The position numbers were made by a program, and so were the translations under genes. Positions 34,421-43,978 of a stretch of 64,000 nt of DNA are shown here, in pieces (the stretch's first letter is position 1; every line of letters begins with the position of its first letter). The stretch spans positions 32,947 through 96,946 of the forward strand of contig CALBNS010000089.1 in assembly GCA_937896665.1 (NCBI GenBank), read 5' to 3'. The stretch comes from an uncultured Clostridia bacterium. Its GTDB lineage: Bacteria > Bacillota > Clostridia > Lachnospirales > Lachnospiraceae. Under the pieces are notes generated by a model. The model ran no database searches and was not told where the DNA came from. It saw only the letters and a list, made by a program, of their open reading frames with translations.

Positions 34421-34455
34421 AAAAAAAATCCTCCGGAGCTTATGCTCCGGAGGAT
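34421..34455 (-). terminator. Intrinsic terminator after the GH89 gene
   Basis: A perfect 12-bp stem (34428-34439 with 34444-34455, loop TTAT on the plus strand) followed on the minus strand by eight T residues. Confidence 0.93.
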
Positions 34456-34481
34456 AAATCTGTATGAACTGTTAGTCTCTT

Positions 34482-37400
34482 CTATCTAGCTCTTTTCTTT
34501 TTAGCAATAATTACTACACAGGCTGCTGCCATTAACATTACCCATGCCGTCATAGAAACCGCATCTCCTGTCTGCACTGAATCATCTGGTTTTTCTGAAG
34601 TACTTGGTTTTTCTGATGTACTTGGTTTTTCTGAAGTACTAGGTTTCTCTGAAGTGCTTGGTTTTTCTGATGTACCCGGTTTTTCTTGATCCTCAGGTTC
34701 TGTTACAGGTGCTTTTTCTAATTCTGCTGTTGCTTTTTCGATAGCCTGAATAGCTACCTTCACTTCCTCTTGAGTAGCATTTTCATTAGCTAACACTGCT
34801 TTTGCATTTGCTACTGCTACTTCATATGCAGCCCAACTTGCACCTGTATAATCAGCTTTATTATAGTATGCAAGACATTCATTGTAGTATTTTTCTAATG
34901 CTTCTTTATTTGCCTGTTCCGGTTCTGGTGTTTCTGGAAGTTTATCAATTGATTCTTTCTCTGTATGTCCACAAACTGTACATCCTCTTTCTTTCAAGCC
35001 TTCTTCTGTTGTAGTTGGCTCTTTTGTCACTCTCCAGTTACCATATGTATGTGCTTTCATAGAACCTTCGTCCGCGATAGTGTTAGTCTCGTCACATCTG
35101 TCACATTTCGCTGTCTTTGTTCCATCTGCCGTACATGTTGCATCATTGTTGCTTACATAAGTTTCAAAGTTATGTCCTAATTTAGAACCAACATCTTCTA
35201 TAGTATCAGTTGCACCACATTTTTCACATGTTGCTGTCTTTGTTCCATCTGCCGTACATGTAGCATCGTCATTACTTACATAGTTGTTGAACTCGTGTGT
35301 ACACTCCTCTTCCTGTACCTTTGTAAAACGTATTTCTGCGGCTGAAGCAAACTTTTTTGAAGATTGATCTGACATTGCTTCTATTACTTGAAGTTTCACG
35401 CGTTTTACATTAGTAGCATCAAATGATACTTTCTGCCATGATGAATCACTTAATAATGTGCCATCATCAACATGAAGTGTCCAGTTGTCTCCTGTTGCTT
35501 CTGTTGATACGTAAAGATTAAATTTTGTTACAACACCGTTAATGCCGTTAGATCTCTGCAAGAATCTCATACCATCGATTTCTGTTAATTCATTAAATGT
35601 AAAGATTAAATAATGATTATCTCTTGAAGATGTATTTGCAGAGTTGCTCCAGTCTGAATGCCAAATTGTGTTATTTCTTCCATCTAACACGTTAGATGCC
35701 ACATCACCGTTTGATTGTGTTCCTGCAGTTACACTCATTGTTGCAGGATCTACGTCTTTACTTGCATCTGCTGCTGGGTTAGATGCTGTGTACTCTTCAA
35801 GAATCTTAGCCCCTAATACTTCCAAGTCTTGAGCAACTGGTTGTGTTGAGTATACTTTATTATCTCTTGCCCATTGCCATTCCCATTGGAACCAGTTGAT
35901 ACTTCTTTCGTATGTTTCACCATTTAATTCATTTGTTCTAGCTGTAATCCAGCGTTCCCATCTAGCTTTATATACATCGTTGATTAATCCTGACCATTGA
36001 CGGTTTGAGTAATCTCTTAATCCACCGGTTTCCGCTTGGTTAAATGAACCCCATGTAGTTACAAGCGCTTTTGCGTTGAATTCATATAACTCTTTTGTAA
36101 AGTCATCGGCATTCCCACCTAATGCTTTTGCTTGTTCAACCCATCTTCCCAATAAGAAATATTCGCTTGTTCCTGTTACCTTTTCCATATCATCGATGAT
36201 TGCAAGGAACTTATTCGCATAAGTTGTGAAAGCATTCACATCTTGTGCTTGATATGCCGTTGTCATCTTCTTCTGATATTCTTGTGCACTATTCGACAAT
36301 ACTTGTTGTAAGACATTTGCTACATCATACATGTAACCTTCACTATCTTTTAACTTGTCATAGTCCTCTAATAATAAAGCTGCTGCTTTTTCCAGCTCAA
36401 CCTTATCATAGCTAATCACTGCATTGCCCCATGTAGAAGCCGCACCAATGCTAAGTGCTGGTCTGGCGTTTACTACTGATTCAGGAGCACCTTGCCCTAA
36501 CATGTTCAATTCTGCTTTGTAAACAGTATCTTTTAAGATTGTCCAAGCTTCCTGTGCTGATTGACTTTCTGCTCCATATCTTCTTGTTGCATAATCATCC
36601 AGCCAAGTATCAAGATCAATTACCTGCATATTCTGTGATGCATCATCCTGCCAGATTGTTTCAAATAAGAAATCATATAATACAGGGTTATTTACACTCG
36701 CTTCAGGAGTAATACCGATACCTGCAATGTAATCACAGTTATTGAATGCAGTAGGAATATTATTTGCAAGATTATCTAAATGTCCATGCAAACCTAAACG
36801 TCCACCGAAGTTATTAAGCATACAAAATAACCAAGGTGTGCTATCAAATTCATCTTCATAACCATATGCCCAGTTTGAAGAATTCCCTTCATCATAGTGA
36901 GGATCTTTTTCTGCATATAAGTCAAGAACGATTGCGTGATCTGTTCCATTTTCCACACGATCTAAACCTCTTAATAAAGCAGATGATGGGTTTCCTTGCC
37001 ATGATTGGATAATCCATACACAGTCTGGGTCTGCTTTTAACATCTCATTTATTACTTTTTCAGAAATATCTGATGCGTTCATACCGCCTGTATTTCCACC
37101 TTCATGGAATGGGTCAGTTGCATAATAGTGAGCTGAAGTTCCATATACTTCCTTTTGACATTCATAGAATAATGCTGCATATCTTTCAAATGATGCTGAG
37201 GTCGTTACCAACATATCCGGTCTTCTAAATGAACACCATGTGCCTTGTGTAATGATTTCTACATCTGGGTCATAATTCTTAATGTCTGTTGGCACCATAC
37301 CACTGTAACCTTGTAATACTGGTTGCATACCAAGGTTGCGCATGATTTCATGATTCTTTCTTGCTAATTCTGTTCTTTCTTCAAACCATGAATCATGTAC

Positions 37401-39476
37401 CGGTCCACCAAATCCTGAAAGGTTTGCCATGTATGCCCATGCATAGTAAGCAGGACCTGCGATAAAGTCTTTGATATCTTCGTGTGCGTATCCAAGTTCT
37501 CCAAGAAAACGTCTCCAAACTTCTTCTTGTGCTGTTGCATCAAGTACAACATTTACACCATTTAATGCTAACCAATCTAATTCATTGCGCCATTCTTGTT
37601 CACCCCAGAATGCCATGGAATAAGATAATGTACAGTAATTATAAGAATAACGTACTTCTGCTTTTGTTTCTTTAAATACAGGCGTTGCAACTTCTACGAT
37701 TGTTGCTGGCATCTTTGTCTGATCTCCAACCTGTGAAATGTTGACATTACAGAAATATTTTAAATAATGGTTTAAACCTGTTGCAAGAGATACACCATCG
37801 TTACCTTTTACAAGAACTTTGCCGTCTTTCATAGAAAGTTCGAAGTAATCATATGTATGTCCCGTCTTTGGATTTTCAGCCAATTCAAATGTAAACCATG
37901 ATTTGTATTCAGCACCTAAACGTCTTTCAACGATTCCATATACTTCATTGTAAGTATCTTGTGCTGTAACAGTTGTGTCAGCATATTCTGACCGTTCAAA
38001 ATCAACAACATCGATTGCTGGTCTTTCTTGTAATGCTGTGCCACTTGGTGTACCAGTTGCACGTACTTCGTTAATTACAGCTGTTGAATTTGCTGAATTG
38101 TATTCTAAGTATACACGAATGTAACGAGCTTCCTTATCATTAGCATGGTAAACTTCACCATCTTCTAAGCTAGCGCCTTCCTTTGAAGTCTTTTCTGCTA
38201 ACTTATCAAAGTCTCTTCCATCCATACTTGTGTAGATTGTGTACTGAGAGTATCCAGATTCTGGTGTATACACTTCTACTGTCTCCAAGTTATAGTTTGC
38301 TTCTAAGTCAATATCAACATATGCAGGATAATAGTCTCCTGTCCAAACAGAATTCTTGCTTCCGTCTGTGATATTCTTTGCATTATTCTTTCCAGAAGAT
38401 GCATGTACAGGTTTTCCAAATGCAATACTTCCTTCATCGTTTACTTCTTGTTCACTACCATATAATTCAAATTCAGCAACAGCTGGCCAGCCATTGCCAC
38501 TATTTGTCTTACACTCATGCATAACAATCTTCACTTCGTTAAACACTTTCTCATCAAAAGAATAAGTCTGCTCAAAATCTGCAGTTCTATTGGCTGTCGC
38601 TTCTGATACAATGGTTGTCCACTCTGTATCTGTCGTATTCTTTCCTAAGATACTATATTTGAATCTAAATCCAATGCTGTCAGTATCTCCTACATGTTCA
38701 AATGCGATACGAGCTGCATCCATCTTACGTCCATTTTCATAAGACAATAAAATATACTTTTCGCTATCTTGTGCTGCTCTATGATATTTGAATAATGTAG
38801 AATCGTTGCCATCCACTAAGTTTGCAGCAGGTCCACTTCCATCAATGATTCCATCTGTTGTGATTGTGGCCTGAGCTGCAATATTGTTATAGTTAGACAA
38901 CTTCACATCCTGTGCCTCATATACTTCAATCTCACGAATTGCCGGCCAGAAAGTTCCACCTTCTGCTCCATCTGTCTTAGGATTTGATAATGTAACATAG
39001 ATATCAGATGCAGCCATAGCAGGTGATAATTCAAAGACAACATCTGAACCCATTGCCTGATCCTGTTTTTCGCCAATCACGCTCAAATCACTTGTAATTC
39101 CGTTCTGTGCACGTTGGACCAATACATCAACAGTACGTCCGGTCACATCTCCCCCACCAAGCTTTACAACTACTTCGCTTACACTTGTACCCGTTTGTTC
39201 TAAGTCCAACTGAATTGTAACCGGCCATTCATGATTTGCCGGCCAGGCCCAATGCGTACTGTCATCGCCGTCATTTACATTTTTTTTAAGGCCACCCCAA
39301 CGAGTGTCCTCTTTTTCTGCAATAACGGTGGCTTTTGGCGCAACATTCACCAATTCTTCTTTGGCTTCTACATGTTGTACATGCGAAATACTCGTCGCCA
39401 CAACAACCAGCGAAAGCATTGCTGCCAATATTCGCTTTGCTCTTTTTTTCATATTTTTCCATTTCCTCCCTTTCAT
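34482..39476 (-). CDS. Secreted, wall-anchored alpha-N-acetylglucosaminidase (GH89)
   Basis: The 1664-residue enzyme would remove terminal alpha-linked GlcNAc, such as the alpha1,4-GlcNAc cap of gastric-type mucin. Signal peptide about 1-42; three F5/8C (CBM32-like) domains (about 45-183, 195-345, 350-476); NAGLU N-domain, TIM barrel and C-domain (about 490-1226). DPFHEGG gives the presumed acid/base Glu792 and GITPEASVNNP the presumed nucleophile Glu925. A fourth F5/8C domain (about 1240-1390), two Cys-rich repeats with CxxC pairs, a FIVAR helix pair, an EKPSTS linker and a VQTGD anchor with KKKRAR complete it. The ATG at 39476 has GGTGA upstream; an ATG at 39452, after GGGAGG, is also possible. 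Confidence 0.95.
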   Translation of the reverse strand: MKGRKWKNMKKRAKRILAAMLSLVVVATSISHVQHVEAKEELVNVAPKATVIAEKEDTRWGGLKKNVNDGDDSTHWAWPANHEWPVTIQLDLEQTGTSVSEVVVKLGGGDVTGRTVDVLVQRAQNGITSDLSVIGEKQDQAMGSDVVFELSPAMAASDIYVTLSNPKTDGAEGGTFWPAIREIEVYEAQDVKLSNYNNIAAQATITTDGIIDGSGPAANLVDGNDSTLFKYHRAAQDSEKYILLSYENGRKMDAARIAFEHVGDTDSIGFRFKYSILGKNTTDTEWTTIVSEATANRTADFEQTYSFDEKVFNEVKIVMHECKTNSGNGWPAVAEFELYGSEQEVNDEGSIAFGKPVHASSGKNNAKNITDGSKNSVWTGDYYPAYVDIDLEANYNLETVEVYTPESGYSQYTIYTSMDGRDFDKLAEKTSKEGASLEDGEVYHANDKEARYIRVYLEYNSANSTAVINEVRATGTPSGTALQERPAIDVVDFERSEYADTTVTAQDTYNEVYGIVERRLGAEYKSWFTFELAENPKTGHTYDYFELSMKDGKVLVKGNDGVSLATGLNHYLKYFCNVNISQVGDQTKMPATIVEVATPVFKETKAEVRYSYNYCTLSYSMAFWGEQEWRNELDWLALNGVNVVLDATAQEEVWRRFLGELGYAHEDIKDFIAGPAYYAWAYMANLSGFGGPVHDSWFEERTELARKNHEIMRNLGMQPVLQGYSGMVPTDIKNYDPDVEIITQGTWCSFRRPDMLVTTSASFERYAALFYECQKEVYGTSAHYYATDPFHEGGNTGGMNASDISEKVINEMLKADPDCVWIIQSWQGNPSSALLRGLDRVENGTDHAIVLDLYAEKDPHYDEGNSSNWAYGYEDEFDSTPWLFCMLNNFGGRLGLHGHLDNLANNIPTAFNNCDYIAGIGITPEASVNNPVLYDFLFETIWQDDASQNMQVIDLDTWLDDYATRRYGAESQSAQEAWTILKDTVYKAELNMLGQGAPESVVNARPALSIGAASTWGNAVISYDKVELEKAAALLLEDYDKLKDSEGYMYDVANVLQQVLSNSAQEYQKKMTTAYQAQDVNAFTTYANKFLAIIDDMEKVTGTSEYFLLGRWVEQAKALGGNADDFTKELYEFNAKALVTTWGSFNQAETGGLRDYSNRQWSGLINDVYKARWERWITARTNELNGETYERSINWFQWEWQWARDNKVYSTQPVAQDLEVLGAKILEEYTASNPAADASKDVDPATMSVTAGTQSNGDVASNVLDGRNNTIWHSDWSNSANTSSRDNHYLIFTFNELTEIDGMRFLQRSNGINGVVTKFNLYVSTEATGDNWTLHVDDGTLLSDSSWQKVSFDATNVKRVKLQVIEAMSDQSSKKFASAAEIRFTKVQEEECTHEFNNYVSNDDATCTADGTKTATCEKCGATDTIEDVGSKLGHNFETYVSNNDATCTADGTKTAKCDRCDETNTIADEGSMKAHTYGNWRVTKEPTTTEEGLKERGCTVCGHTEKESIDKLPETPEPEQANKEALEKYYNECLAYYNKADYTGASWAAYEVAVANAKAVLANENATQEEVKVAIQAIEKATAELEKAPVTEPEDQEKPGTSEKPSTSEKPSTSEKPSTSEKPSTSEKPDDSVQTGDAVSMTAWVMLMAAACVVIIAKKKRAR
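34588..34686. repeat. 18-bp tandem repeat encoding the EKPSTS linker
   Basis: About six copies of an 18-bp unit encode Glu-Lys-Pro-Ser-Thr-Ser in the wall-spanning stalk of the GH89 protein. Confidence 0.9.
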
Positions 39477-39514
39477 TACTCTCACCACTAGTTACGATTA
39501 GTACATATAGCAAC

Positions 39515-39544
39515 ATTATAACAATATTATCTACGTTCCGACAA
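39515..39544 (-). promoter_or_regulatory. Probable promoter of the GH89 gene
   Basis: Minus-strand TTGTCG (39539-39544), an 18-bp spacer and TATAAT (39515-39520) with an upstream TG (extended -10). Confidence 0.65.
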
Positions 39545-39565
39545 GCTTTTAGTAATTATGAGACT

Positions 39566-40717
39566 TTATTCTACCTCAATTTCCTTTTCCTTCAGTCTTC
39601 GGCTTACAATTCCCTTTAATAAAGTATATACTACTGAAATAATCGGGATGAATATCAGCATTCCGACTACTCCCATCAGACTGCCGCCCACGCTGACTGC
39701 CACTAAAACCCAAATAGACGGAAGCCCCACAGAATTCCCAACTACATGTGGGTAAATGAGATTTCCTTCAATCTGTTGGAGTAGCAGGAAAATTCCCACA
39801 AACACAAGTGCCTTCATGGGATTTACCATAAAGATCAAAAGCACTCCCACCACACATCCGATAAATGCTCCAAACATCGGGATTAATGCAGTGAATGCAA
39901 TTAAAACGCCAATTAAAAGCGCATATGGGAAATCTAACACACTTAATGTCACGAAAAACATTGTCCCAAGAATAACAGCTTCCACGCACTGTCCGGTAAG
40001 GAAGTTAGAAAATGTCTTGTAAGTTACAGAGCTAAGAGCGAGAAGAATTTCTGTCCAGTCTCTTGGAAGAAACGCATACATCAGTTTACGCACCTGCACA
40101 TGCAGACGTTCTTTCTGCAGTAAAATATAACACGCAAAGACAAATGCAATAAAAAACGTCGTCATGCCACTCACAATGCTCTTCGCTGCCTCGTAAGTAG
40201 TGCCCAAAACACTGCCTGCACCTTTTTTTAAGAATTGAATACCATTTCCAAGAATCTCATCCCACTTAAATTCCAATCCAGAAATCCATTCCACCATTTC
40301 TGGATTATCCTCAAACATCTTCGTCCCCCACTCCTGCACTTTCGGAACAAAAATCTGTAAGTTTCTACCCAGATTTACAATCGTATTGGCGAGCTCCGGT
40401 ATTACTACGAACATTACAAGCACAATCACCCCTATTACAAAAACCAATGTAAGCAAGAAACTTACCGGTCTTGCACATTTTTTTGCCCACTTCTGTTTCT
40501 GAATCTTCTCATTTCCAAACACCTTCTTCTCAATGAAATTCATAGGGACATTTAAAACAAATGCAATCGCACCTCCGACTGCAAATGGAAGTAGCACATT
40601 TCCAATAAATCGCAATACATCAAACACCATCTCATAGTTGAACAATGCCACTATAATTAATATGGTAAATAAAATAAGTCCCCTGATTTTTCTAATGTTT
40701 TCCTTGTTTAAATCCAT
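39566..40717 (-). CDS. AI-2E-family permease
   Basis: The 383-residue protein has about eight helices. AI-2E family features: the paired N-terminal helices, PFAVGGAIAFVLNVPMNF near residue 45, a central amphipathic region, and PMFGAFIGCVVGVLL and QQIEGNLIYPHVVGNSVGLP near the C-terminus. Members export or transport varied small solutes (TqsA, YdbI, Na+/H+-like). Its substrate is not evident. It starts 4 bp after the P-type ATPase gene, so it is under the same Mn2+-type riboswitch and may serve ion homeostasis. Confidence 0.88.
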   Translation of the reverse strand: MDLNKENIRKIRGLILFTILIIVALFNYEMVFDVLRFIGNVLLPFAVGGAIAFVLNVPMNFIEKKVFGNEKIQKQKWAKKCARPVSFLLTLVFVIGVIVLVMFVVIPELANTIVNLGRNLQIFVPKVQEWGTKMFEDNPEMVEWISGLEFKWDEILGNGIQFLKKGAGSVLGTTYEAAKSIVSGMTTFFIAFVFACYILLQKERLHVQVRKLMYAFLPRDWTEILLALSSVTYKTFSNFLTGQCVEAVILGTMFFVTLSVLDFPYALLIGVLIAFTALIPMFGAFIGCVVGVLLIFMVNPMKALVFVGIFLLLQQIEGNLIYPHVVGNSVGLPSIWVLVAVSVGGSLMGVVGMLIFIPIISVVYTLLKGIVSRRLKEKEIEVE

Positions 40718-40721
40718 CCTA

Positions 40722-43322
40722 TCACCCTCTACGAATCCATTTTAACAATTGTATGACGAACATACTAAGAAATGCCAAGCCATATACCGTCATCAGCTGC
40801 TGTACACTTAGTATAACCACTTTGAAGATACTCTGCAAGAATGGAATTGTCATTACCCCCGTAATTAGTGTGAATCCTATTAAAAATGCTGCAACCAACA
40901 CTTTATTATTCCACATTCTTCTGCTGAACAACACGGGTTCTGCACATTTACAGTTAAAGCCATGCAGAAGTCTTGCCATACACAACGTTCCAAATGCCAT
41001 TGTGCTTGCAAGAACCGCATTTCCGTCACGATATCCTAAAAGGAAAGCAATCATTGTACATGTACTAATTACCAGACTTTCCGCTCCCACCCTTTTTAGG
41101 AATCCTTTTGTTAAGATGGATTCATTCATTGGACGTGGTTTTTCATCCAGGACATCTCTGCTATGTGGTTCTAATCCAAGCGCAATTGCCGGAAGACTAT
41201 CTGTGAGAAGGTTAATAAATAACAAATGTACAGGTGCAAACGGCACTGGAAGACCTGCAAGGGAAGCAAACAGTACCGCCAGAATACCGCCAAAATTCCC
41301 TGATAGCAAAAACTGAATAGAACCTTTGATGTTGCGATATACATTCCTTCCATTTTCAACTGCTTTAACAATGGTTGCAAAGTTATCATCTGTCAATACC
41401 ATAGAAGCAGCATCTTTTGCGACCTCACTTCCGGTAATTCCCATGGCAACACCAATATCCGCCTGCTTTAGTGCCGGAGCATCATTGACACCGTCACCTG
41501 TCATAGCTACGATATTGCCCTTGTTCTGCCATGCCCGTACAATACGTATTTTGTGTTCCGGCGTAACTCTAGCATATACTGAAATACCTTCCACGAACTC
41601 CACCAGCTCTTCGTCACTCATATCGTCAATTACTGAGCCTTCGCATGCCTCGGATTCATCTTTCAAAATGCCGATTCTCTTTGCAATGGCTGCTGCCGTT
41701 ACTTTGTGGTCACCCGTAATCATAATCGTCTTAATTCCTGCACGGACACAGTCTTCCACTGCCTCCTGGGATTCTGTTTTCGGAGGATCCATCATAGCAA
41801 TTAATCCGACAAAAATTAAATCCTTCTCATCTTCTGCCAAAAGCATCTGACGTTGGTTTATTGGTTTATATGCAAATGCGAGTACTCGAAGCCCATTCTT
41901 AGAAAACTTCTGGTTCTGCTGCTCAATTGCATTTTTATCTGCTTCTGTAATAGCTGCAATCTCTGCACCTTTTTTTATCTTCGTTACACGGTGTAAAAGC
42001 ACATCTACCGCACCCTTTGTAATTATAATCGTTTCCTGATTCAAAGTATGCATCGTGGACATAAGCTTTCTGTCACTGTCAAATGGAACCTCGCTCAGTC
42101 TTGGAAATGTACTTCTTACCTCAATTGCCGGCTCTCCAAGTTGCGCTCCAAGATGAACCAATGCTGTTTCCGTAGGATCACCGATTTCCACACCGTCAAC
42201 ATAGGTCGCATCATTACAGAGAATACTGTAACGAAGCAGCTCTGCTTCCTCTTCCACATTTTTATTTATCGTTTCTGCAGAGATTTCCCTGTCATTTACA
42301 TAAAATGCTTCTACTGTCATTTTGTTCTGTGTTAAGGTTCCTGTCTTATCCGAACAGATAACAGAAACACTTCCAAGTTCTTCTACCGCCTGCAGCTTTC
42401 TAATAATTGCATGCTCTTTTGCCATCTTCTGAGTACCAAAAGAAAGCACAATTGTCACTATGGAACTTAATGCCTCCGGAATTGCTGCAACTGCCAATGC
42501 TACTGCAAACAAGAAAGATTCGCCAATATCAACACCTTTTACAATATTTACACCAAAAAGCAGCATGCAAAATGCCAGAATTGTAATTGATAATTTCTTT
42601 CCAAATTCATCCAGATTTTTTTGGAGAGGAGTCTTCTTCTCTGATGTTGCCTTTAATAATGAAGCAATTTTCCCCACTTCAGTGTTCATGCCGATTGCCG
42701 TTACAAGAAAAGAACCCCTTCCGTACGTTACAAAACTTCTGGAAAATACCATATTGGTCCGATCTCCCAACGGCACTTCCTCATCTATCACCGCCTCTGT
42801 CTTTTCCACTGCGAGACTTTCTCCCGTTAACGCACTCTCATCAATCTTTAAACTGGCGTTTGTAAGAATGCGTCCGTCAGCAGGTACATAATCTCCCGCC
42901 TCCAAAAATACCTCATCACCAATTGTAACGTCCTTTGCTGGAACCGGTATGACTTTTCCATCACGCAATACCTTCGCCACCGGTGCTGACAGTTCTTTCA
43001 AACTGTTTAATGACTGCTCTGCCTTAACCGTCTGAACTGTGCCGAGAATCGCATTAATTGTAACAACAACCAAAATTACAATCGTACTTTCCATTTCACC
43101 GAGTATTCCCGATACTAATGCCGCTGCAATCAGAATAATCACAAGAAAATCTAGAAACTGCTCCAGAAAAATCTGCCAGACTTTCTTTTTTCTCCCTTCA
43201 ACTAATTCGTTCTTTCCATACTTTTCCTGATTACTTCGCACTTGGGACTCAGTGAGGGCCCCTTCCTTACCGTTGACCTGCATTCGCAGTTCCTGTTTTG
43301 ATAATTGATAAATCTGTTTCAT
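40722..43322 (-). CDS. P-type cation-transporting ATPase (P2 type; Ca2+/Mn2+ exporter)
   Basis: The 866-residue pump has the standard P-ATPase parts: TGES in the actuator (DESALTGES), PEAL in M4 (AAIPEALSSIV), the phosphorylation motif CSDKTGTLTQ, the KGA motif (TKGAVDVLL), TGDH, and the hinge GDGVNDAPALKQADIG. The PEAL motif and M5-M6 residues (SGNFGG, FINLLTDSLPA) fit Ca2+/Mn2+ pumps (YloB/YoaB-like). The ATG at 43322, with AAAGGGG before it, begins MKQIYQL; a longer frame reaches into the riboswitch. The yybP-ykoY leader argues for Mn2+ export. Confidence 0.93.
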   Translation of the reverse strand: MKQIYQLSKQELRMQVNGKEGALTESQVRSNQEKYGKNELVEGRKKKVWQIFLEQFLDFLVIILIAAALVSGILGEMESTIVILVVVTINAILGTVQTVKAEQSLNSLKELSAPVAKVLRDGKVIPVPAKDVTIGDEVFLEAGDYVPADGRILTNASLKIDESALTGESLAVEKTEAVIDEEVPLGDRTNMVFSRSFVTYGRGSFLVTAIGMNTEVGKIASLLKATSEKKTPLQKNLDEFGKKLSITILAFCMLLFGVNIVKGVDIGESFLFAVALAVAAIPEALSSIVTIVLSFGTQKMAKEHAIIRKLQAVEELGSVSVICSDKTGTLTQNKMTVEAFYVNDREISAETINKNVEEEAELLRYSILCNDATYVDGVEIGDPTETALVHLGAQLGEPAIEVRSTFPRLSEVPFDSDRKLMSTMHTLNQETIIITKGAVDVLLHRVTKIKKGAEIAAITEADKNAIEQQNQKFSKNGLRVLAFAYKPINQRQMLLAEDEKDLIFVGLIAMMDPPKTESQEAVEDCVRAGIKTIMITGDHKVTAAAIAKRIGILKDESEACEGSVIDDMSDEELVEFVEGISVYARVTPEHKIRIVRAWQNKGNIVAMTGDGVNDAPALKQADIGVAMGITGSEVAKDAASMVLTDDNFATIVKAVENGRNVYRNIKGSIQFLLSGNFGGILAVLFASLAGLPVPFAPVHLLFINLLTDSLPAIALGLEPHSRDVLDEKPRPMNESILTKGFLKRVGAESLVISTCTMIAFLLGYRDGNAVLASTMAFGTLCMARLLHGFNCKCAEPVLFSRRMWNNKVLVAAFLIGFTLITGVMTIPFLQSIFKVVILSVQQLMTVYGLAFLSMFVIQLLKWIRRG

Positions 43323-43345
43323 CTTTTTCCCCTTTCTTTGTATGC

Positions 43346-43389
43346 AAAAAGAGACCTTTATTGCATACGAATTATGCAATAAAAGTCTC
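43346..43389 (-). terminator. Riboswitch-controlled terminator
   Basis: A 17-bp stem on the minus strand (GAGAC and TTTATTGCATA arms, 5-nt loop, one G-U) followed by TTTTT, about 24 nt before the ATPase start codon. Its 5' arm overlaps the aptamer's 3' strand. Confidence 0.88.
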
Positions 43390-43478
43390 ACCATTTCATT
43401 ACGGTACGGATGGCTATCATCGTATTGACGACACCGCAAACGCTTCTATTGAATTTAAGCGTCAGTTACTCCCTTTTA
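43346..43478 (-). ncRNA. yybP-ykoY (manganese) riboswitch
   Basis: The minus-strand leader has the family's hallmarks: a 5' GGGAGTAAC strand, a stem near GACGCTT/AAGCGT, the GTGTCGTCAATACGATGA segment, and a 3' TGGTGAGAC. The 3' GAGAC is also the first arm of a long terminator stem, which is the usual expression platform. It lies between a strong promoter and a P-type ATPase gene, a common target of this class, which turns genes on with Mn2+. The class call comes from motif memory, not a covariance search. Confidence 0.85.
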
Positions 43479-43489
43479 TCTTGTAATTT

Positions 43490-43518
43490 AATATATTCTG
43501 TTAGCTGGAATTTGTCAA
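43490..43518 (-). promoter_or_regulatory. Promoter of the riboswitch-ATPase-permease operon
   Basis: Minus-strand TTGACA (43513-43518), a 17-bp spacer and TATATT (43490-43495); a consensus-like promoter. Confidence 0.85.
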
Positions 43519-43606
43519 TATAGAATGTTAAAAGCAGGCTTTATATAAAGGAATATTTTGTTTTCACAGCGCTACAAATACTTTTTGTATTGAGAATATT
43601 TTTTGA

Positions 43607-43859
43607 TTTGGGCATATGCGTAGAAAAAGTTACACCACTGCCCAAAAGTAACAGGAAAACAGCATTTGAAGCTTCAAAATCCACCCATTTGGGCATATAC
43701 AAAAAATTGCCTGCTACGTGCCCACAATATAAGCCAAACAGTGGGCACTGCAACGTTTTTTCGCGCCTGATGCCCAAACCAGCTAAAATTCATTGTAAAA
43801 ATGGTATTTTGTGACGAATTTTGGGCGTATTCATGAAAAACTTCTTGTCTATGCCCAAT
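43607..43859. repeat. Four 40-bp palindromic units in a symmetrical array
   Basis: Units at about 43607-43646, 43688-43727, 43739-43778 and 43820-43859 each begin TTTGGGC and end GCCCA (or the reverse complement), with an A-run (GAAAAA-like) inside. Units 1, 2 and 4 are forward; unit 3 is reversed. Gaps are 41, 11 and 41 bp, so the array is nearly symmetrical. No gene was accepted in 43519-43933. It may be a decayed mobile element or a structured RNA/DNA element. Confidence 0.7.
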
Positions 43860-43933
43860 CTGAACAAACAACCCCTTTTATTCCCCTCAAAGACATAAAA
43901 CCAAAGCTCCAAACTAAGCAACAACACCAAGTC

Positions 43934-43965
43934 ACAAAAACTCCCGAAGCCTTCGCTCCGGGAGT
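43934..43965 (-). terminator. Intrinsic terminator after the MsmK-type gene
   Basis: Minus-strand ACTCCCG pairs with CGGGAGT, followed by TTTTTG. Confidence 0.85.
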
Positions 43966-43978
43966 CCATAAGTTCTCA

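Noticed and set aside
43607..43859. CRISPR-like array
   Set aside because: One unit is inverted, the unit interiors differ and the gaps are 41, 11 and 41 bp, so there is no constant repeat with unique spacers, and no cas genes are in the window.
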